Assembly: GCA_016235595.1 (NCBI GenBank)
Contig: JACRJX010000016.1
Coordinates: 248,001-312,000 of the forward strand
Direction of reading: 5' to 3'
DNA from: Verrucomicrobiota bacterium
GTDB lineage: Bacteria > Verrucomicrobiota > Verrucomicrobiia > CAIQCK01
DNA: 64,000 bases
Shown: positions 1 to 8,816 of the stretch, in pieces
Layout of the letters: every line of letters begins with the position of its first letter
Position numbering within the stretch: the first letter of the stretch is position 1
The notes under the pieces: model-generated
What the model saw: only the letters and a program-made list of their open reading frames with translations
Told to the model about the DNA's origin: nothing
Databases searched by the model: none
Program-made: the position numbers and the translations under genes

Positions 1-1
1 G

Positions 2-1006
2 AAGGCCGAGATGTGTTCGGTTGGCTGGAACAGCGGCGGTTTTGACGGCCGTTTTCCGCAACTCTTCCCCGTGGAAGAAAAGTTCGGAGGGGAAGCCAAG
101 ATGCGCGAAGCCATCGCGCTTGCGCACCGCTTGGGCTACCAGATCGTTTGCCACGTCTGCAACACCGACTTCTACACAGTCGCCGACCGATATAATGAGG
201 GTGACATCGCCAAGAGAGCCGACGGCTCGCTTCACAAGCACGGTGTGCTGGCGGGCGGCAGGGCCTACTTCCCGTGTTTCAAGTGCGTCTACGAACGCCA
301 CATAGACGGCGATTACAAACACATGGCCGACATGGGGCTTAAAGGCACGCACCACATAGACGTGACCTCCTGCATCGTGCCTTATCCGTGCCACGATCCC
401 AAACACCCCTGCAACCGCCAGCAAACCGCCGACTACATGAACGCGATCGGCGAAAAGGCGCGGAAGGTATTCGGCGGCTTCGGTTCCGAAGGCCCGTGCG
501 ACCATGTCGCGCGAACGCTCGATTACGCTCTCTACGTGACGGCCTATCCGAAGTGGGTGGGCAGGGATACCCCGATGATGGATCGCATCGTTCCGCTTTG
601 GCAGATCGTTTACCACGGGATCATCCTGAGCAATCCATTCTACGCGACGATTGATTATCCATTCGAGCGTGCCACCCCGAAGAAGAACATCCAGCCCTAC
701 CAAGCGCTCAACGATGCCAGGACGAGAAGGTTGAAGGTGGCGGAATTTGGCGGGCGGCCGACTTTTTATTTCATCGACTACAAGAACTTGAAGCCGATCA
801 AGCAAGCGTATGATGAATACCAGCCGATTAAATATTTGCAGTACGAGTTTATGGACTATCACGGTTCAATCGGCGACAACGTGTTCGTGACGCGATACTC
901 GGACGGTAGCGAAGTGGTGACGAATTACTCTGACAAGGATTTCTCATGCAAGGGCAGGGTCATCAAGCCCATGGATTACCAGCTTTTCAAACCCGGTGCG
1001 CGGTGA
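2..1006 (+). CDS. Glycosidase-like protein (DUF5696-like), 5' truncated
   Basis: The frame is open to the left window edge, so the N-terminus is missing; the first internal ATG is at position 11. About 334 residues are visible. The text resembles the C-terminal half of a TIM-barrel glycosidase-like protein: an invariant-looking HHIDVTSC strand end, a GGFGSEGPCDH segment, a hydrophobic YALYVTAYP stretch, then a small C-terminal beta domain containing SDGSEVVTNYSD. This order is typical of DUF5696-type putative hydrolases, whose substrate is not known. The family name is recalled from the motif pattern, not searched. It precedes a membrane acyltransferase on the same strand. Confidence 0.5.
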   Translation, partial: KAEMCSVGWNSGGFDGRFPQLFPVEEKFGGEAKMREAIALAHRLGYQIVCHVCNTDFYTVADRYNEGDIAKRADGSLHKHGVLAGGRAYFPCFKCVYERHIDGDYKHMADMGLKGTHHIDVTSCIVPYPCHDPKHPCNRQQTADYMNAIGEKARKVFGGFGSEGPCDHVARTLDYALYVTAYPKWVGRDTPMMDRIVPLWQIVYHGIILSNPFYATIDYPFERATPKKNIQPYQALNDARTRRLKVAEFGGRPTFYFIDYKNLKPIKQAYDEYQPIKYLQYEFMDYHGSIGDNVFVTRYSDGSEVVTNYSDKDFSCKGRVIKPMDYQLFKPGAR

Positions 1007-1057
1007 GCCGGGTCGTTAATGCGTTGCGTTGTGTCCACCACGAGAGAGAACGAGACT

Positions 1058-2173
1058 ATGGAAAACACACCTGAGGTCAAACGGCTGCGTTCGCTGGATG
1101 CATTACGCGGCTTCGACATGTTTTGGATCATAGGCGGAGGCAAGATATTTGTCGCCCTGGCTGTCCTTACGGGCTGGCCGGTCCTGCAATGGTGGGCGGA
1201 ACAACTGAAACATGTGCCATGGCACGGGTTCCATTTTGAAGACATGATATTCCCGCTCTTTCTTTTCATCGCGGGGATATCCTTCCCGTTCTCCCTGGCC
1301 AAACGATACCACGGGCCGGAGAATAGAGGGGCACTGTACAAGCACGTGCTCTGGCGCGGACTGATCCTGGTACTTCTGGGGATCTTCTACGGCAATGGCA
1401 TCAGTTTTAATTTTGCCACGATGCGGTACGGAAGTGTTCTGGGGCACATCGGTCTGGCGTGGATGTTCGCCGCCCTGATTTTCATGAACTGCGGACTAAA
1501 GTCCCGCATCGCATGGTTCTGGGGAATCCTCGTCGGGTACTGGACACTGTTGCTGCTTTTCCCCGCGCACGATCTCGGGGCCAACGATCCCTATTCCATG
1601 GAAGGGAGTTTGGTGGGCCGTATCGACAGGTTGCTGATGCCCGGCCGGTTGTATAGGAAAATTCACGATCCCGAAGGATTACTGAGCACGCTGCCAGCCA
1701 TCGCAACCGCGCTGCTGGGCATGCTGACCGGGCAATTCGTCATGTCGGGTTGCCTGGGCAATAAGCCGATCAAAAAAGTGATCTCCATGGTGGCAGCCTC
1801 TGTTGGACTGATACTGCTTGGCTTGTTGTGGGACCTCGCTTTCCCCATCAACAAGAACCTGTGGACGAGTTCCTTTGTTTGTTTTGTGGGCGGGCTGAGC
1901 CTGCTGTTGTTCGCGCTGTTCTACCTGGTCATTGACGTGTGGAACATCAAGGGGTGGAGCACTTTCTTCGTGGTCATTGGGATGAACTCCATCACCATCT
2001 ATCTGGCGCCAAAGCTTATTGATTTTCAGCGCCCCGTGAACACCCTTTTTGGCAGTTTGATCAAACTGTTCCCCGCGAATTGGACGGGTGTTCTGGACGC
2101 GACTGCCTATATGGCCGTCGTCTGGATATTCCTGTACATCCTCTACAGGAACAAAATATTTCTGAAAGTGTAA
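1058..2173 (+). CDS. DUF5009 / HGSNAT-like membrane acyltransferase
   Basis: This is a 371-residue integral membrane protein with about ten hydrophobic segments. The opening RLRSLDALRGFDMFWI and the following HFEDMIFPLFLFIAGIS are the hallmark of the DUF5009 / heparan-alpha-glucosaminide N-acetyltransferase-like family, which is thought to move acetyl groups across a membrane onto sugars. The FHFED histidine lies where the family has a conserved His. I start at the ATG at 1058, which gives the family N-terminus and has GAGAG-type purines upstream; an in-frame ATG at 1019 would add 13 unlikely residues. It ends 8 nt from the convergent YdjC gene. The sugar acceptor cannot be told. Confidence 0.8.
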   Translation: MENTPEVKRLRSLDALRGFDMFWIIGGGKIFVALAVLTGWPVLQWWAEQLKHVPWHGFHFEDMIFPLFLFIAGISFPFSLAKRYHGPENRGALYKHVLWRGLILVLLGIFYGNGISFNFATMRYGSVLGHIGLAWMFAALIFMNCGLKSRIAWFWGILVGYWTLLLLFPAHDLGANDPYSMEGSLVGRIDRLLMPGRLYRKIHDPEGLLSTLPAIATALLGMLTGQFVMSGCLGNKPIKKVISMVAASVGLILLGLLWDLAFPINKNLWTSSFVCFVGGLSLLLFALFYLVIDVWNIKGWSTFFVVIGMNSITIYLAPKLIDFQRPVNTLFGSLIKLFPANWTGVLDATAYMAVVWIFLYILYRNKIFLKV

Positions 2174-2181
2174 CGCGGGAC

Positions 2182-3066
2182 CTATTGACGGGATTTGCGG
2201 TCACGGAGGTCTGCGTAGCTGATCAATCGAATGCCGCGCGAGCGGATGATGCCCTTGACCTCCTGCGAACAGATCACCGCCACTGACTGGGCCTGACGCT
2301 TGGCGTAGAGCCCCGGGTGGCAGATGGTGTACCACGCGCCCGGCTGGAGATTCCTGAGCGTGTCGAGAAACTTCAGCCGGGTGGCCTCGGGCAAGTCCGG
2401 CCCACACCAGTAGGCCACCCTGCCGTCGGGCAGAACCTGCCTTCCCCACGCCTCAAGGCCTGCCGAGAAAAATTTCGCGCCGGAGTATCGGCCGTCGAAA
2501 TCCTGTGTGTCGTGTGTGTAGAACAGCCCGTACTCACGGCACAGATGACGGAACAGTTCTTCGATATCCGGACGCTCTTTTCCGCCGCTGGAGGCCATGT
2601 GCCAGTCGAGGTAGATGAATTTCAACCCGGTGGCCTGGCACTTTTCGATCTGCGCCCGGACCTCTTTTTCCACTTCCTCGATCTTGGGTTTGCCCTTGAG
2701 GAAGTCCTGCAATCCGCGATGGAAAAACCCGTCGGGGGCAATCAGGCTGGAGACTTGGTCGGGTGGCAGAATGGGCCGCATGGGGACGGTGGCCATCAAC
2801 GTCACGTGTATCCCCGGGGCGAGTTTGGGATGGGCCTTGCAGCGGATGACCGCATCGTCGAAATAAGGCGCTGGCGCCATCAGGCTGGCCGAGGTCAGGA
2901 TGCCTTCGGTGTGCGCCTTGATGAAGCCTTGGTTCACGTCCAGCGTGTGGCCCATGTCGTCGCCCCGCACGAGGAGTTCGATGGGACGGTCACCTTGCTC
3001 GGCCGCCGCCGCCCACGACGCGATCCCCAAGAGAACCCACAAGGCCGTTGTAAATTGACGTCTCAT
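2182..3066 (-). CDS. YdjC/ChbG-family polysaccharide deacetylase, exported
   Basis: This is a 294-residue carbohydrate deacetylase-like protein of the YdjC fold. Metal and catalytic motifs are visible: LLVRGDDMG near residue 33 (Asp pair), GIHVTL (His) near 90 and YLDWHMA (Asp/His) near 155. A signal peptide starts the protein (MRRQFTTALWVLLGIASWAAA), so it acts outside the cytoplasm, unlike cytosolic ChbG. The start at 3066 overlaps the stop of the AraC-type gene by ATGA, implying translational coupling with the regulator. Likely substrates are N-acetylated oligosaccharides (inference). Confidence 0.8.
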   Translation of the reverse strand: MRRQFTTALWVLLGIASWAAAAEQGDRPIELLVRGDDMGHTLDVNQGFIKAHTEGILTSASLMAPAPYFDDAVIRCKAHPKLAPGIHVTLMATVPMRPILPPDQVSSLIAPDGFFHRGLQDFLKGKPKIEEVEKEVRAQIEKCQATGLKFIYLDWHMASSGGKERPDIEELFRHLCREYGLFYTHDTQDFDGRYSGAKFFSAGLEAWGRQVLPDGRVAYWCGPDLPEATRLKFLDTLRNLQPGAWYTICHPGLYAKRQAQSVAVICSQEVKGIIRSRGIRLISYADLRDRKSRQ

Positions 3067-3917
3067 GACAACCGTTTCTTTCTCAATTTCGATTCTGTTG
3101 ATCGCTTCAACCGCTGCCGCCATTCGCCCGGCGTCCGGTGTTCCGCCTGATGGAAACTGTGGATGAAGTGGCTGAGACTGTGAAAACCACAAGCCTCGGC
3201 GATGTGCAGCAGCTTGTGGTCCGTGGTGCGGAGAAGCTCCTTGGCCTTTTGCAGTTTGATTTGGGCGATGAGTTCAACGGCGCTGATCCGCAACTCACGA
3301 CGGCAGGCGTTCAACAATGTGTTCTGGCTGACCCCGAGCCGCCGGGCCAGTTCGGCCACGGTCGGGAAGGTCAGCATGCCCGTTTCGCAGACGCGGATGG
3401 CCCGCTGCACCAATGTCTCGGTGGTGCGCCGCGCGGTCTCGGTCCGGGTTGTGCTTTCTGCGCACAGTTCGGCGAGGCGATAGAACCGCTGCAAGAAGTG
3501 GCCGGGGTGATGACGGATGGGCGAATGGAAACCGGCCACGATTTCTTTAAAGAGCTTGTAGGTGTCCTCCCGGCGCGCGGGACGGATGATCGGCGCTTGC
3601 CGCGTGACGCCAAACAGGCGGGCGACATCGGGCACGGATGAGCCGGTCAACTCCATCCAGATGGTTTGCAGCGGGACGCCTTGATACTCAGTGAGTTCGT
3701 GCCATGCCAGCGGCCACAAGCAAATGACCTCGCCGGGCCGCACCAGGAATTCGCCGTGCTCCATGCGCTCGTAGGCCGTCCCCTCGATGTCGAAGCTGAT
3801 GCCCATGCCGGTGTGGATCAAGCGTTCGGCGACGATGTTGCCCTTGCCGACATGCACGCCCGCGCGAATGGGGAAGATGCCGACGCCAGCTTTTTGAAAT
3901 TCTTCTGCGCAATACAT
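3063..3917 (-). CDS. AraC-family transcriptional regulator
   Basis: This 284-residue regulator has an N-terminal cupin-like sensor region (residues about 1-150, with FLVRPGEVICLWP) and two helix-turn-helix motifs at the C-terminus (ELARRLGVSQNTLLNACRR near 190 and LHIAEACGFHSLSHFIHSF near 240), the normal AraC layout. It is divergent from the transketolase operon across an 84-nt gap that holds two 12-bp direct repeats 21 bp apart, a likely operator. It is co-transcribed with the exported deacetylase. Expected role: a sugar-responsive activator of the divergent operon and of itself (inference). Confidence 0.9.
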   Translation of the reverse strand: MYCAEEFQKAGVGIFPIRAGVHVGKGNIVAERLIHTGMGISFDIEGTAYERMEHGEFLVRPGEVICLWPLAWHELTEYQGVPLQTIWMELTGSSVPDVARLFGVTRQAPIIRPARREDTYKLFKEIVAGFHSPIRHHPGHFLQRFYRLAELCAESTTRTETARRTTETLVQRAIRVCETGMLTFPTVAELARRLGVSQNTLLNACRRELRISAVELIAQIKLQKAKELLRTTDHKLLHIAEACGFHSLSHFIHSFHQAEHRTPGEWRQRLKRSTESKLRKKRLS

Positions 3918-3923
3918 GGTGCC

Positions 3924-3956
3924 GATAATCGCAACCGATTTGTGGATTATCGCAAC
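3924..3956. promoter_or_regulatory. Candidate AraC-family operator: two direct repeats 21 bp apart
   Basis: GATAATCGCAAC (3924-3935) and GATTATCGCAAC (3945-3956) differ at one base and are offset by exactly 21 bp, two helical turns. AraC-type proteins bind tandem direct half-sites spaced this way. The site begins 7 nt upstream of the regulator start and lies 46 nt from the transketolase start, so one dimer could govern both genes. Confidence 0.6.
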
Positions 3957-4001
3957 ACGGAATGCTTTTGGGAAGTCTGCGGTTTGCCTAGTCTGTGGGC
4001 G

Positions 4002-4850
4002 ATGAAGACGCGAAGAGCAACATTGTCACCCACGGAGAACTGGGTTGAGGAATGCAACCGACTCGCGCGGACGGTGCGCGGTCACTGCCTGCGGATGACG
4101 CACCGCGGGAGGAGTGGACACGTGGGCAGTATGTTGTCCATGGCAGAGATTTTGTGCGTGCTCTACAAACGCATCCTGCGGGTGGATCCCAAACGCCCGC
4201 GTTGGGACGGGCGCGACCGGTTTGTGTTGAGCAAGGGGCACGGTGGATGTGCCGTGTATGCCGTGCTTGGAGAACTGGGATTTTTCCCGAAGCAATGGTT
4301 CGAGGGCTATTACCGGGACCAGGGCAAACTCATGGGGCATATCAGCCACTACGTGCCCGGCGTCGAGTTCTCGACCGGTTCGCTCGGGCATGGCCTGCCG
4401 GTGGCCGTGGGCATGGCGTTGGCGGCACGCCATGCGGGAAAGAAGCACCGGATCATCTGCCTGATGAGCGACGGCGATTGCAACGAGGGGAGCACGTGGG
4501 AAGCCCTCCTGTTTGCCGCGCAACACAAGCTCGATAACCTCACGGTGATTGTGGACTACAACAAGGTCCAGGCGTTGGGCCTCTCCAAGGACGTGCTCGA
4601 CCTGGAACCCTTTGCTCGAAAGATGGAGGACTGCCACTGGGCGGTGAAGGAAGTGGATGGCCACGACGTCGTGGCTGTGGACAAGGCGCTGCACAAGCTG
4701 CCGTTCGAGCAAGGCAAACCATCCTGGCTTATCTGCCACACCATCAAAGGCAAAGGCGTCAGTTGGATGGAGAACACCGTGAGTTGCCACTACGGGTCGG
4801 TGAGCGACGAACAACTGGCCCGGGCGCTGAGCGAGATAGGAGCGCAATAA
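4002..4850 (+). CDS. Transketolase, N-terminal (TPP-binding) subunit
   Basis: This 282-residue protein is the TPP-pyrophosphate half of a split transketolase. It shows the HRGRSGHVGSMLSMAEIL opening, SKGHGG, and the TPP/Mg motif GDGDCNEGSTWEA with VDYN about 24 residues later. The start at 4002 is chosen because transketolase homology begins just after it; the frame continues upstream only as antisense of the regulator. The C-terminal subunit follows after one base, so both halves are made together. The donor and acceptor could be normal pentose phosphates or an unusual ketose from the imported sugar; the sequence does not decide. Confidence 0.92.
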   Translation: MKTRRATLSPTENWVEECNRLARTVRGHCLRMTHRGRSGHVGSMLSMAEILCVLYKRILRVDPKRPRWDGRDRFVLSKGHGGCAVYAVLGELGFFPKQWFEGYYRDQGKLMGHISHYVPGVEFSTGSLGHGLPVAVGMALAARHAGKKHRIICLMSDGDCNEGSTWEALLFAAQHKLDNLTVIVDYNKVQALGLSKDVLDLEPFARKMEDCHWAVKEVDGHDVVAVDKALHKLPFEQGKPSWLICHTIKGKGVSWMENTVSCHYGSVSDEQLARALSEIGAQ

Positions 4851-4851
4851 C

Positions 4852-5781
4852 ATGAGAAGCCTTTTCAACCGTGTCCTTGTCGACATTGCGAAGAAGGACA
4901 AGCGCATCTGGATGATCCTCGCGGACATTGGCTACGGCGAGATCGAGCCGTTCCGCGATGCATTTCCGGACAGGTGGTTCAACTGCGGCGTGGCCGAGCA
5001 GAACATGACCGGGGTGGCGTGCGGTGTGGCCATGGAAGGCAACATCGCCATCACCTACAGCATTGCCAACTTCCCGACGCTGCGTTGTCTGGAGCAGATT
5101 CGCAACGACGTGTGCTATCACCACGCCAACGTCAAGATCGTCATCATCGGCGGCGGACTGGCCTACGGGCCGTTGGGCGTCAGCCATCAGGCTACCGAGG
5201 ACATTGCCATCATGCGCGCGTTGCCGAACATGGTGGTGTTCTGCCCCTGCGATTTTGCGGAAGCCGAAGCGGGCGTCCACGCCATGATCGCGCACGACGG
5301 GCCGTTCTATTACCGGTGTGGTTACAAGAAAGAACCGCCGGTGCATGAAGGCAGGATCGCATTCAAGCTCGGCAAAGCCATCCAAGTCCGTGATGGCAGT
5401 GATGCCACGATCTTTTTCACCGGCACCGTCGGCAATCAGGTGTTGCCCGCCGCCGAGGCTCTGGAGAAACGCGGCATCCGTTGCCGGGTGGTCAGCCTGC
5501 ACACGGTCAGGCCGATTGACCGCAGCGCCATCGTGCGGGCGGCTCGCGAGACGGGCGCAATCATCACGGTGGAAGAACATCAGTTGCAGGGCGGCATGGG
5601 CAGCGCAGTGGCCGAGGTGCTCTGCGACGAGGGCGTGATGCCCAAGAAATTCCTGCGCATCGGTCTGCCGGACCTCTACGTCAGCAAGGTCGGCACGCAC
5701 GAATGGCTTTTGAACGAATACGGTCTCTCGGCGCGGGGGATTGCCGCGAGCGTCCGAAAACTCATGGGGAGAAAACGATGA
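4852..5781 (+). CDS. Transketolase, C-terminal (pyrimidine-binding) subunit
   Basis: This 309-residue partner of the preceding gene has the pyrimidine-binding domain with the TPP-activating Glu in CGVAEQNMTGVACGVAMEG (residues about 42-60) and a C-terminal transketolase domain (RCRVVSLHTVRPID, then TVEEHQLQGGMGSAVAEVL). Split transketolases are usual in archaea and Firmicutes and also occur in specialised sugar pathways. It starts one base after the stop of the first subunit, and its own stop overlaps the SDR start by ATGA, giving a tightly coupled trio. Confidence 0.92.
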   Translation: MRSLFNRVLVDIAKKDKRIWMILADIGYGEIEPFRDAFPDRWFNCGVAEQNMTGVACGVAMEGNIAITYSIANFPTLRCLEQIRNDVCYHHANVKIVIIGGGLAYGPLGVSHQATEDIAIMRALPNMVVFCPCDFAEAEAGVHAMIAHDGPFYYRCGYKKEPPVHEGRIAFKLGKAIQVRDGSDATIFFTGTVGNQVLPAAEALEKRGIRCRVVSLHTVRPIDRSAIVRAARETGAIITVEEHQLQGGMGSAVAEVLCDEGVMPKKFLRIGLPDLYVSKVGTHEWLLNEYGLSARGIAASVRKLMGRKR

Positions 5782-6575
5782 CCTCCCAAAAACGCGACAA
5801 CCAAAGAGAGGCGGACCTGTCCATCATCGGCCGGTTGCGCCTGGACGGCAGAAAGGCACTGGTCACGGGTGGCGGCCAGGGCTTGGGACAAATGTTTGCG
5901 CATGCGCTGGCTGAGGCTGGCGCGGATGTGGCCATCGCAGATATCAGTCGGGAGAAGGCCGAACGGGTGGCGGCGGGAATCCAATCGCTGGACCGTCAAT
6001 CCATGGCAATCACGGTGGATGTCAGCAAGGCCATGGAAGCAACGCGCATGGTCGCCGAGGTCATGACGGCTTGGGACCGGTTGGACATCGCGGTCAACAA
6101 CGTGGGCGTTGCCATTCCGATCAAGCCAGCCATGGAAGTGACCGAGGGGGAGTGGGATCACGTCATCAACACGAACCTGCGCGGCACTTTCTTTTGCGCC
6201 CAGGCCGAGGCCCGGGCCATGCAACCGCGGCACTACGGGAAGATCATCAATGTTTCCTCGATCTGCGGACGGATCGTGTGGCCGGACCCACAGGCGGTTT
6301 ACAGCATCTCCAAGGCCGGCGTGAGCCATCTCACGCGATGCCTCGCGGCCGAGTGGATTCCGCACGGGATTCGGGTCAATTGCATAAGTCCCGGTGTGAC
6401 CCGAACCCCTGACCTGTTTCCGGAAGTGGTGCCGATGTTCTTGAAGACCGCTCCGATTGATCATGTGGCTGAAGCCCGCGACATGCAGGGCGCGGTGCTC
6501 TATCTGGCTGCCGAGGCATCCGATTTCGTGGTCGGCCATGACTTGGTGCTTGATGGCGGCTACACCGTGCGGTGA
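5778..6575 (+). CDS. SDR-family dehydrogenase
   Basis: This 265-residue short-chain dehydrogenase has the cofactor motif VTGGGQGLGQ near residue 30, NNVG near 110, the catalytic Ser in NVSSICG, the YSISKAG Tyr/Lys pair near 178, and an ISPGVTRTP segment. It is probably an NAD(P)-dependent oxidoreductase acting on a sugar, polyol or sugar acid. The start overlaps the transketolase stop (ATGA). A second SDR sits five genes on in the same operon, so two oxidation steps may be needed. Confidence 0.88.
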   Translation: MTSQKRDNQREADLSIIGRLRLDGRKALVTGGGQGLGQMFAHALAEAGADVAIADISREKAERVAAGIQSLDRQSMAITVDVSKAMEATRMVAEVMTAWDRLDIAVNNVGVAIPIKPAMEVTEGEWDHVINTNLRGTFFCAQAEARAMQPRHYGKIINVSSICGRIVWPDPQAVYSISKAGVSHLTRCLAAEWIPHGIRVNCISPGVTRTPDLFPEVVPMFLKTAPIDHVAEARDMQGAVLYLAAEASDFVVGHDLVLDGGYTVR

Positions 6576-6665
6576 GCACGCAGCACTGCGAACATGACGC
6601 ACACCCAAATGATTACTGCCGATGCCGTGAAACGAAGATGCCAGCCAATGAATATGAAACCCGAG

Positions 6666-8783
6666 ATGAAGACCAACACCCTGACGAACATGAAAACCCA
6701 CATCCTGCTATTGTCTGCCGGGCTGTTTGCCCTGCTTGTATCCATGGCTTCAGCGGCTGAACCTGTCGCCTCAGGTTCACCCCAAGGGGTTGCCGCGCCA
6801 CAAACGTCGGCCGTCCGGGTGGCGGTCAGGCTCAAGAGCCACCATCCAGCCATCGAGTTGGCCGGCGCGGAGCTATGCCGTTACCTCGGCCTGATGGCTG
6901 GGAATCCTGAGGTGGCTGCGGTTGCCGAGAATCCGCAGAAGGGGACGACCACCATCGAACTGGGCCTGATGACGGACTTCGGTCTCCCCATGGAAGGCGT
7001 GCGCGATCCAGCACGAGACGACGTCGTCCATGCCGACGTGCGTGGTTCCAAGGGCGTGATCGCCGGCTCGAATCCGCGGAGCGTTCTCTTTGCCACGTAC
7101 CGTTTCCTGGAGGCCTGCGGTTGCCGCTGGATTCGGCCCGGCAAGGATGGCGACTTTGTTCCCACGCGAGCCGTGGATAGCCTTGCGGCCCATTTCACCG
7201 ATCGGGCCACCTACCGGTTCCGCGGCAACAACAACTGCGGGACCTACTCGCTCGATCAGATGCTGGACAAGATCGAATGGGCCTCCAAGGTCGGACTGAA
7301 CACGTTCTTCCACGAGTTCCTCCTGCCACGCGATCTCTACAACACTTATTACAAACGGAACTACCCCAGCCTGAAGAACCCTGAGCCACGTTCCGACGAG
7401 GAGATTCGCGCCTACCACGAATTGAGCATTCGCGAGATCAAACGGCGGGGAATGTTTTACCACGCGGCCGGACACGGCTGGACCAGCGTTGTGTTGGGCT
7501 TGCCGGAATCGGAATCCGATCACGGCGCGAGGCCGGCCGTGCCGCCGGGCAAAGAGCGGTTCTTGGCGCTGGTCAAGGGCAAGAGGGACTTGAGTCGCGG
7601 GCCGACCTTCACCGACCTTTGCTACGGCAACCCGGAGGTGCGTCAGCGCATCGTGCAGTGTGTGGCCGATTACGCCACGCGGCATCTGGAGGTGGACTAT
7701 CTCCATTTCTGGACCGACGACGCGATGAACATGACCTGCGAGTGCCCGCTCTGCCGCGACACGCGCTTGAGCGATCTCTATGTGGAGATTCTCAACGGGA
7801 TTGACGCCGAGCTTTCCCGGCGCAATAACCCGATCAAGATCGTGTTCCTGATCTATCAGGACCTCATTTGGCCGCCGGAGAAACAGCGGCTCAACAATCC
7901 CCAGCGTTTCGTGGAGATGTTTGCGCCGATCTCGCGGCGTTACGACAAACCCTACGACCTCACAGCCACCGGCGACGATCTGCCTCCCTACCGGCTCAAC
8001 CAGAACCAAAGACCGACGGACGAACACGCCAGCATGACTGTCCTGCGAAGCTGGCAGAAGGTCTTCCAAGGGGAGGCGTTCGTCTTCGATTACCACATGA
8101 CGTGGCATCACTACCGCGACCCGGGGTATTGCGGTTTCACGAAGGTCATGGCCGAGGACATCCGCCGGTTGCCGAAGATGGGAATGGACGGGTTCGTGAG
8201 CTGCCAGGTGCTCCGCTCCTATTTTCCGCACGGCTATCCGATGTATCTCCACGCCCGGATGCTCTGGAACCCGGCGGCCAGCACCGACAAATTGGCCCGT
8301 GAATATTTCGCCGGGGCATTTGGCGACGGCTCCGAGCAGGTGCGGCGATATATGACCACGCTTTCGGACTTGTTTGCGCCACTCTACCTGGACCGCGATA
8401 TGCTGTTCGTGAAAGATGAGACCGCCAGGCAAGCGGCGCTGACGAAACTGGCAAAGGTCTCGCAGACAGTGGCCGACTTCCAGCCGGTCATCGCGAGTCA
8501 TTCATCCACCGGCAACCCGGCGCACCAACAATCGTGGAAGCTCCTGTCGCTGCATGCGGACATGACGTTGAAGCTGGCCGCTGCCGTGCAGGCGAAGGTT
8601 GAGAAAAAGCAGAAGGAAGCGGACGCGCTTTGGAAGCAGTTGGTTGAGCAGGTCGCCGTGCATGAGGCGGAAACTGATTCAGCGCTTGATATAGCCTGGT
8701 TCTTGAGGGCTTATCAGGGGTGGGGTGGACGCATGTTCGCACCCGTGCCGACGCCAGCCAAACCGGCGCAAGCGGCTCGATGA
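6666..8783 (+). CDS. DUF4838 exported glycosidase-like protein
   Basis: This protein of about 705 residues has a signal peptide (MKTHILLLSAGLFALLVSMA). The N-terminal part (about 40-160) resembles the GH67/GH20-type accessory alpha/beta domain (AIELAGAELCRYLGLMAG). The central DUF4838 domain includes FYHAAGHGWTS, LHFWTDDAMNMTCECPLC with paired cysteines, and VFDYHMTWHHYRDPGYCGF. DUF4838 proteins are found with glycan-degradation genes, but their reaction is not known to me. The start is uncertain: ATGs at 6594, 6648, 6654, 6666 and 6690 are all in frame; 6666 or 6690 best fits a signal peptide. It is the first exported product of the transketolase operon. Confidence 0.8.
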   Translation: MKTNTLTNMKTHILLLSAGLFALLVSMASAAEPVASGSPQGVAAPQTSAVRVAVRLKSHHPAIELAGAELCRYLGLMAGNPEVAAVAENPQKGTTTIELGLMTDFGLPMEGVRDPARDDVVHADVRGSKGVIAGSNPRSVLFATYRFLEACGCRWIRPGKDGDFVPTRAVDSLAAHFTDRATYRFRGNNNCGTYSLDQMLDKIEWASKVGLNTFFHEFLLPRDLYNTYYKRNYPSLKNPEPRSDEEIRAYHELSIREIKRRGMFYHAAGHGWTSVVLGLPESESDHGARPAVPPGKERFLALVKGKRDLSRGPTFTDLCYGNPEVRQRIVQCVADYATRHLEVDYLHFWTDDAMNMTCECPLCRDTRLSDLYVEILNGIDAELSRRNNPIKIVFLIYQDLIWPPEKQRLNNPQRFVEMFAPISRRYDKPYDLTATGDDLPPYRLNQNQRPTDEHASMTVLRSWQKVFQGEAFVFDYHMTWHHYRDPGYCGFTKVMAEDIRRLPKMGMDGFVSCQVLRSYFPHGYPMYLHARMLWNPAASTDKLAREYFAGAFGDGSEQVRRYMTTLSDLFAPLYLDRDMLFVKDETARQAALTKLAKVSQTVADFQPVIASHSSTGNPAHQQSWKLLSLHADMTLKLAAAVQAKVEKKQKEADALWKQLVEQVAVHEAETDSALDIAWFLRAYQGWGGRMFAPVPTPAKPAQAAR

Positions 8784-8816
8784 CCTCCAACCCAAACTCA
8801 ATCGGGAAACCACACC

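Noticed and set aside
4002..5781. Assigning the split transketolase to the sulfoquinovose or apiose pathway
   Set aside because: No sulfo-sugar isomerase, apulose kinase, apionate enzymes or sulfonate transporter is present, so only a general call is justified.
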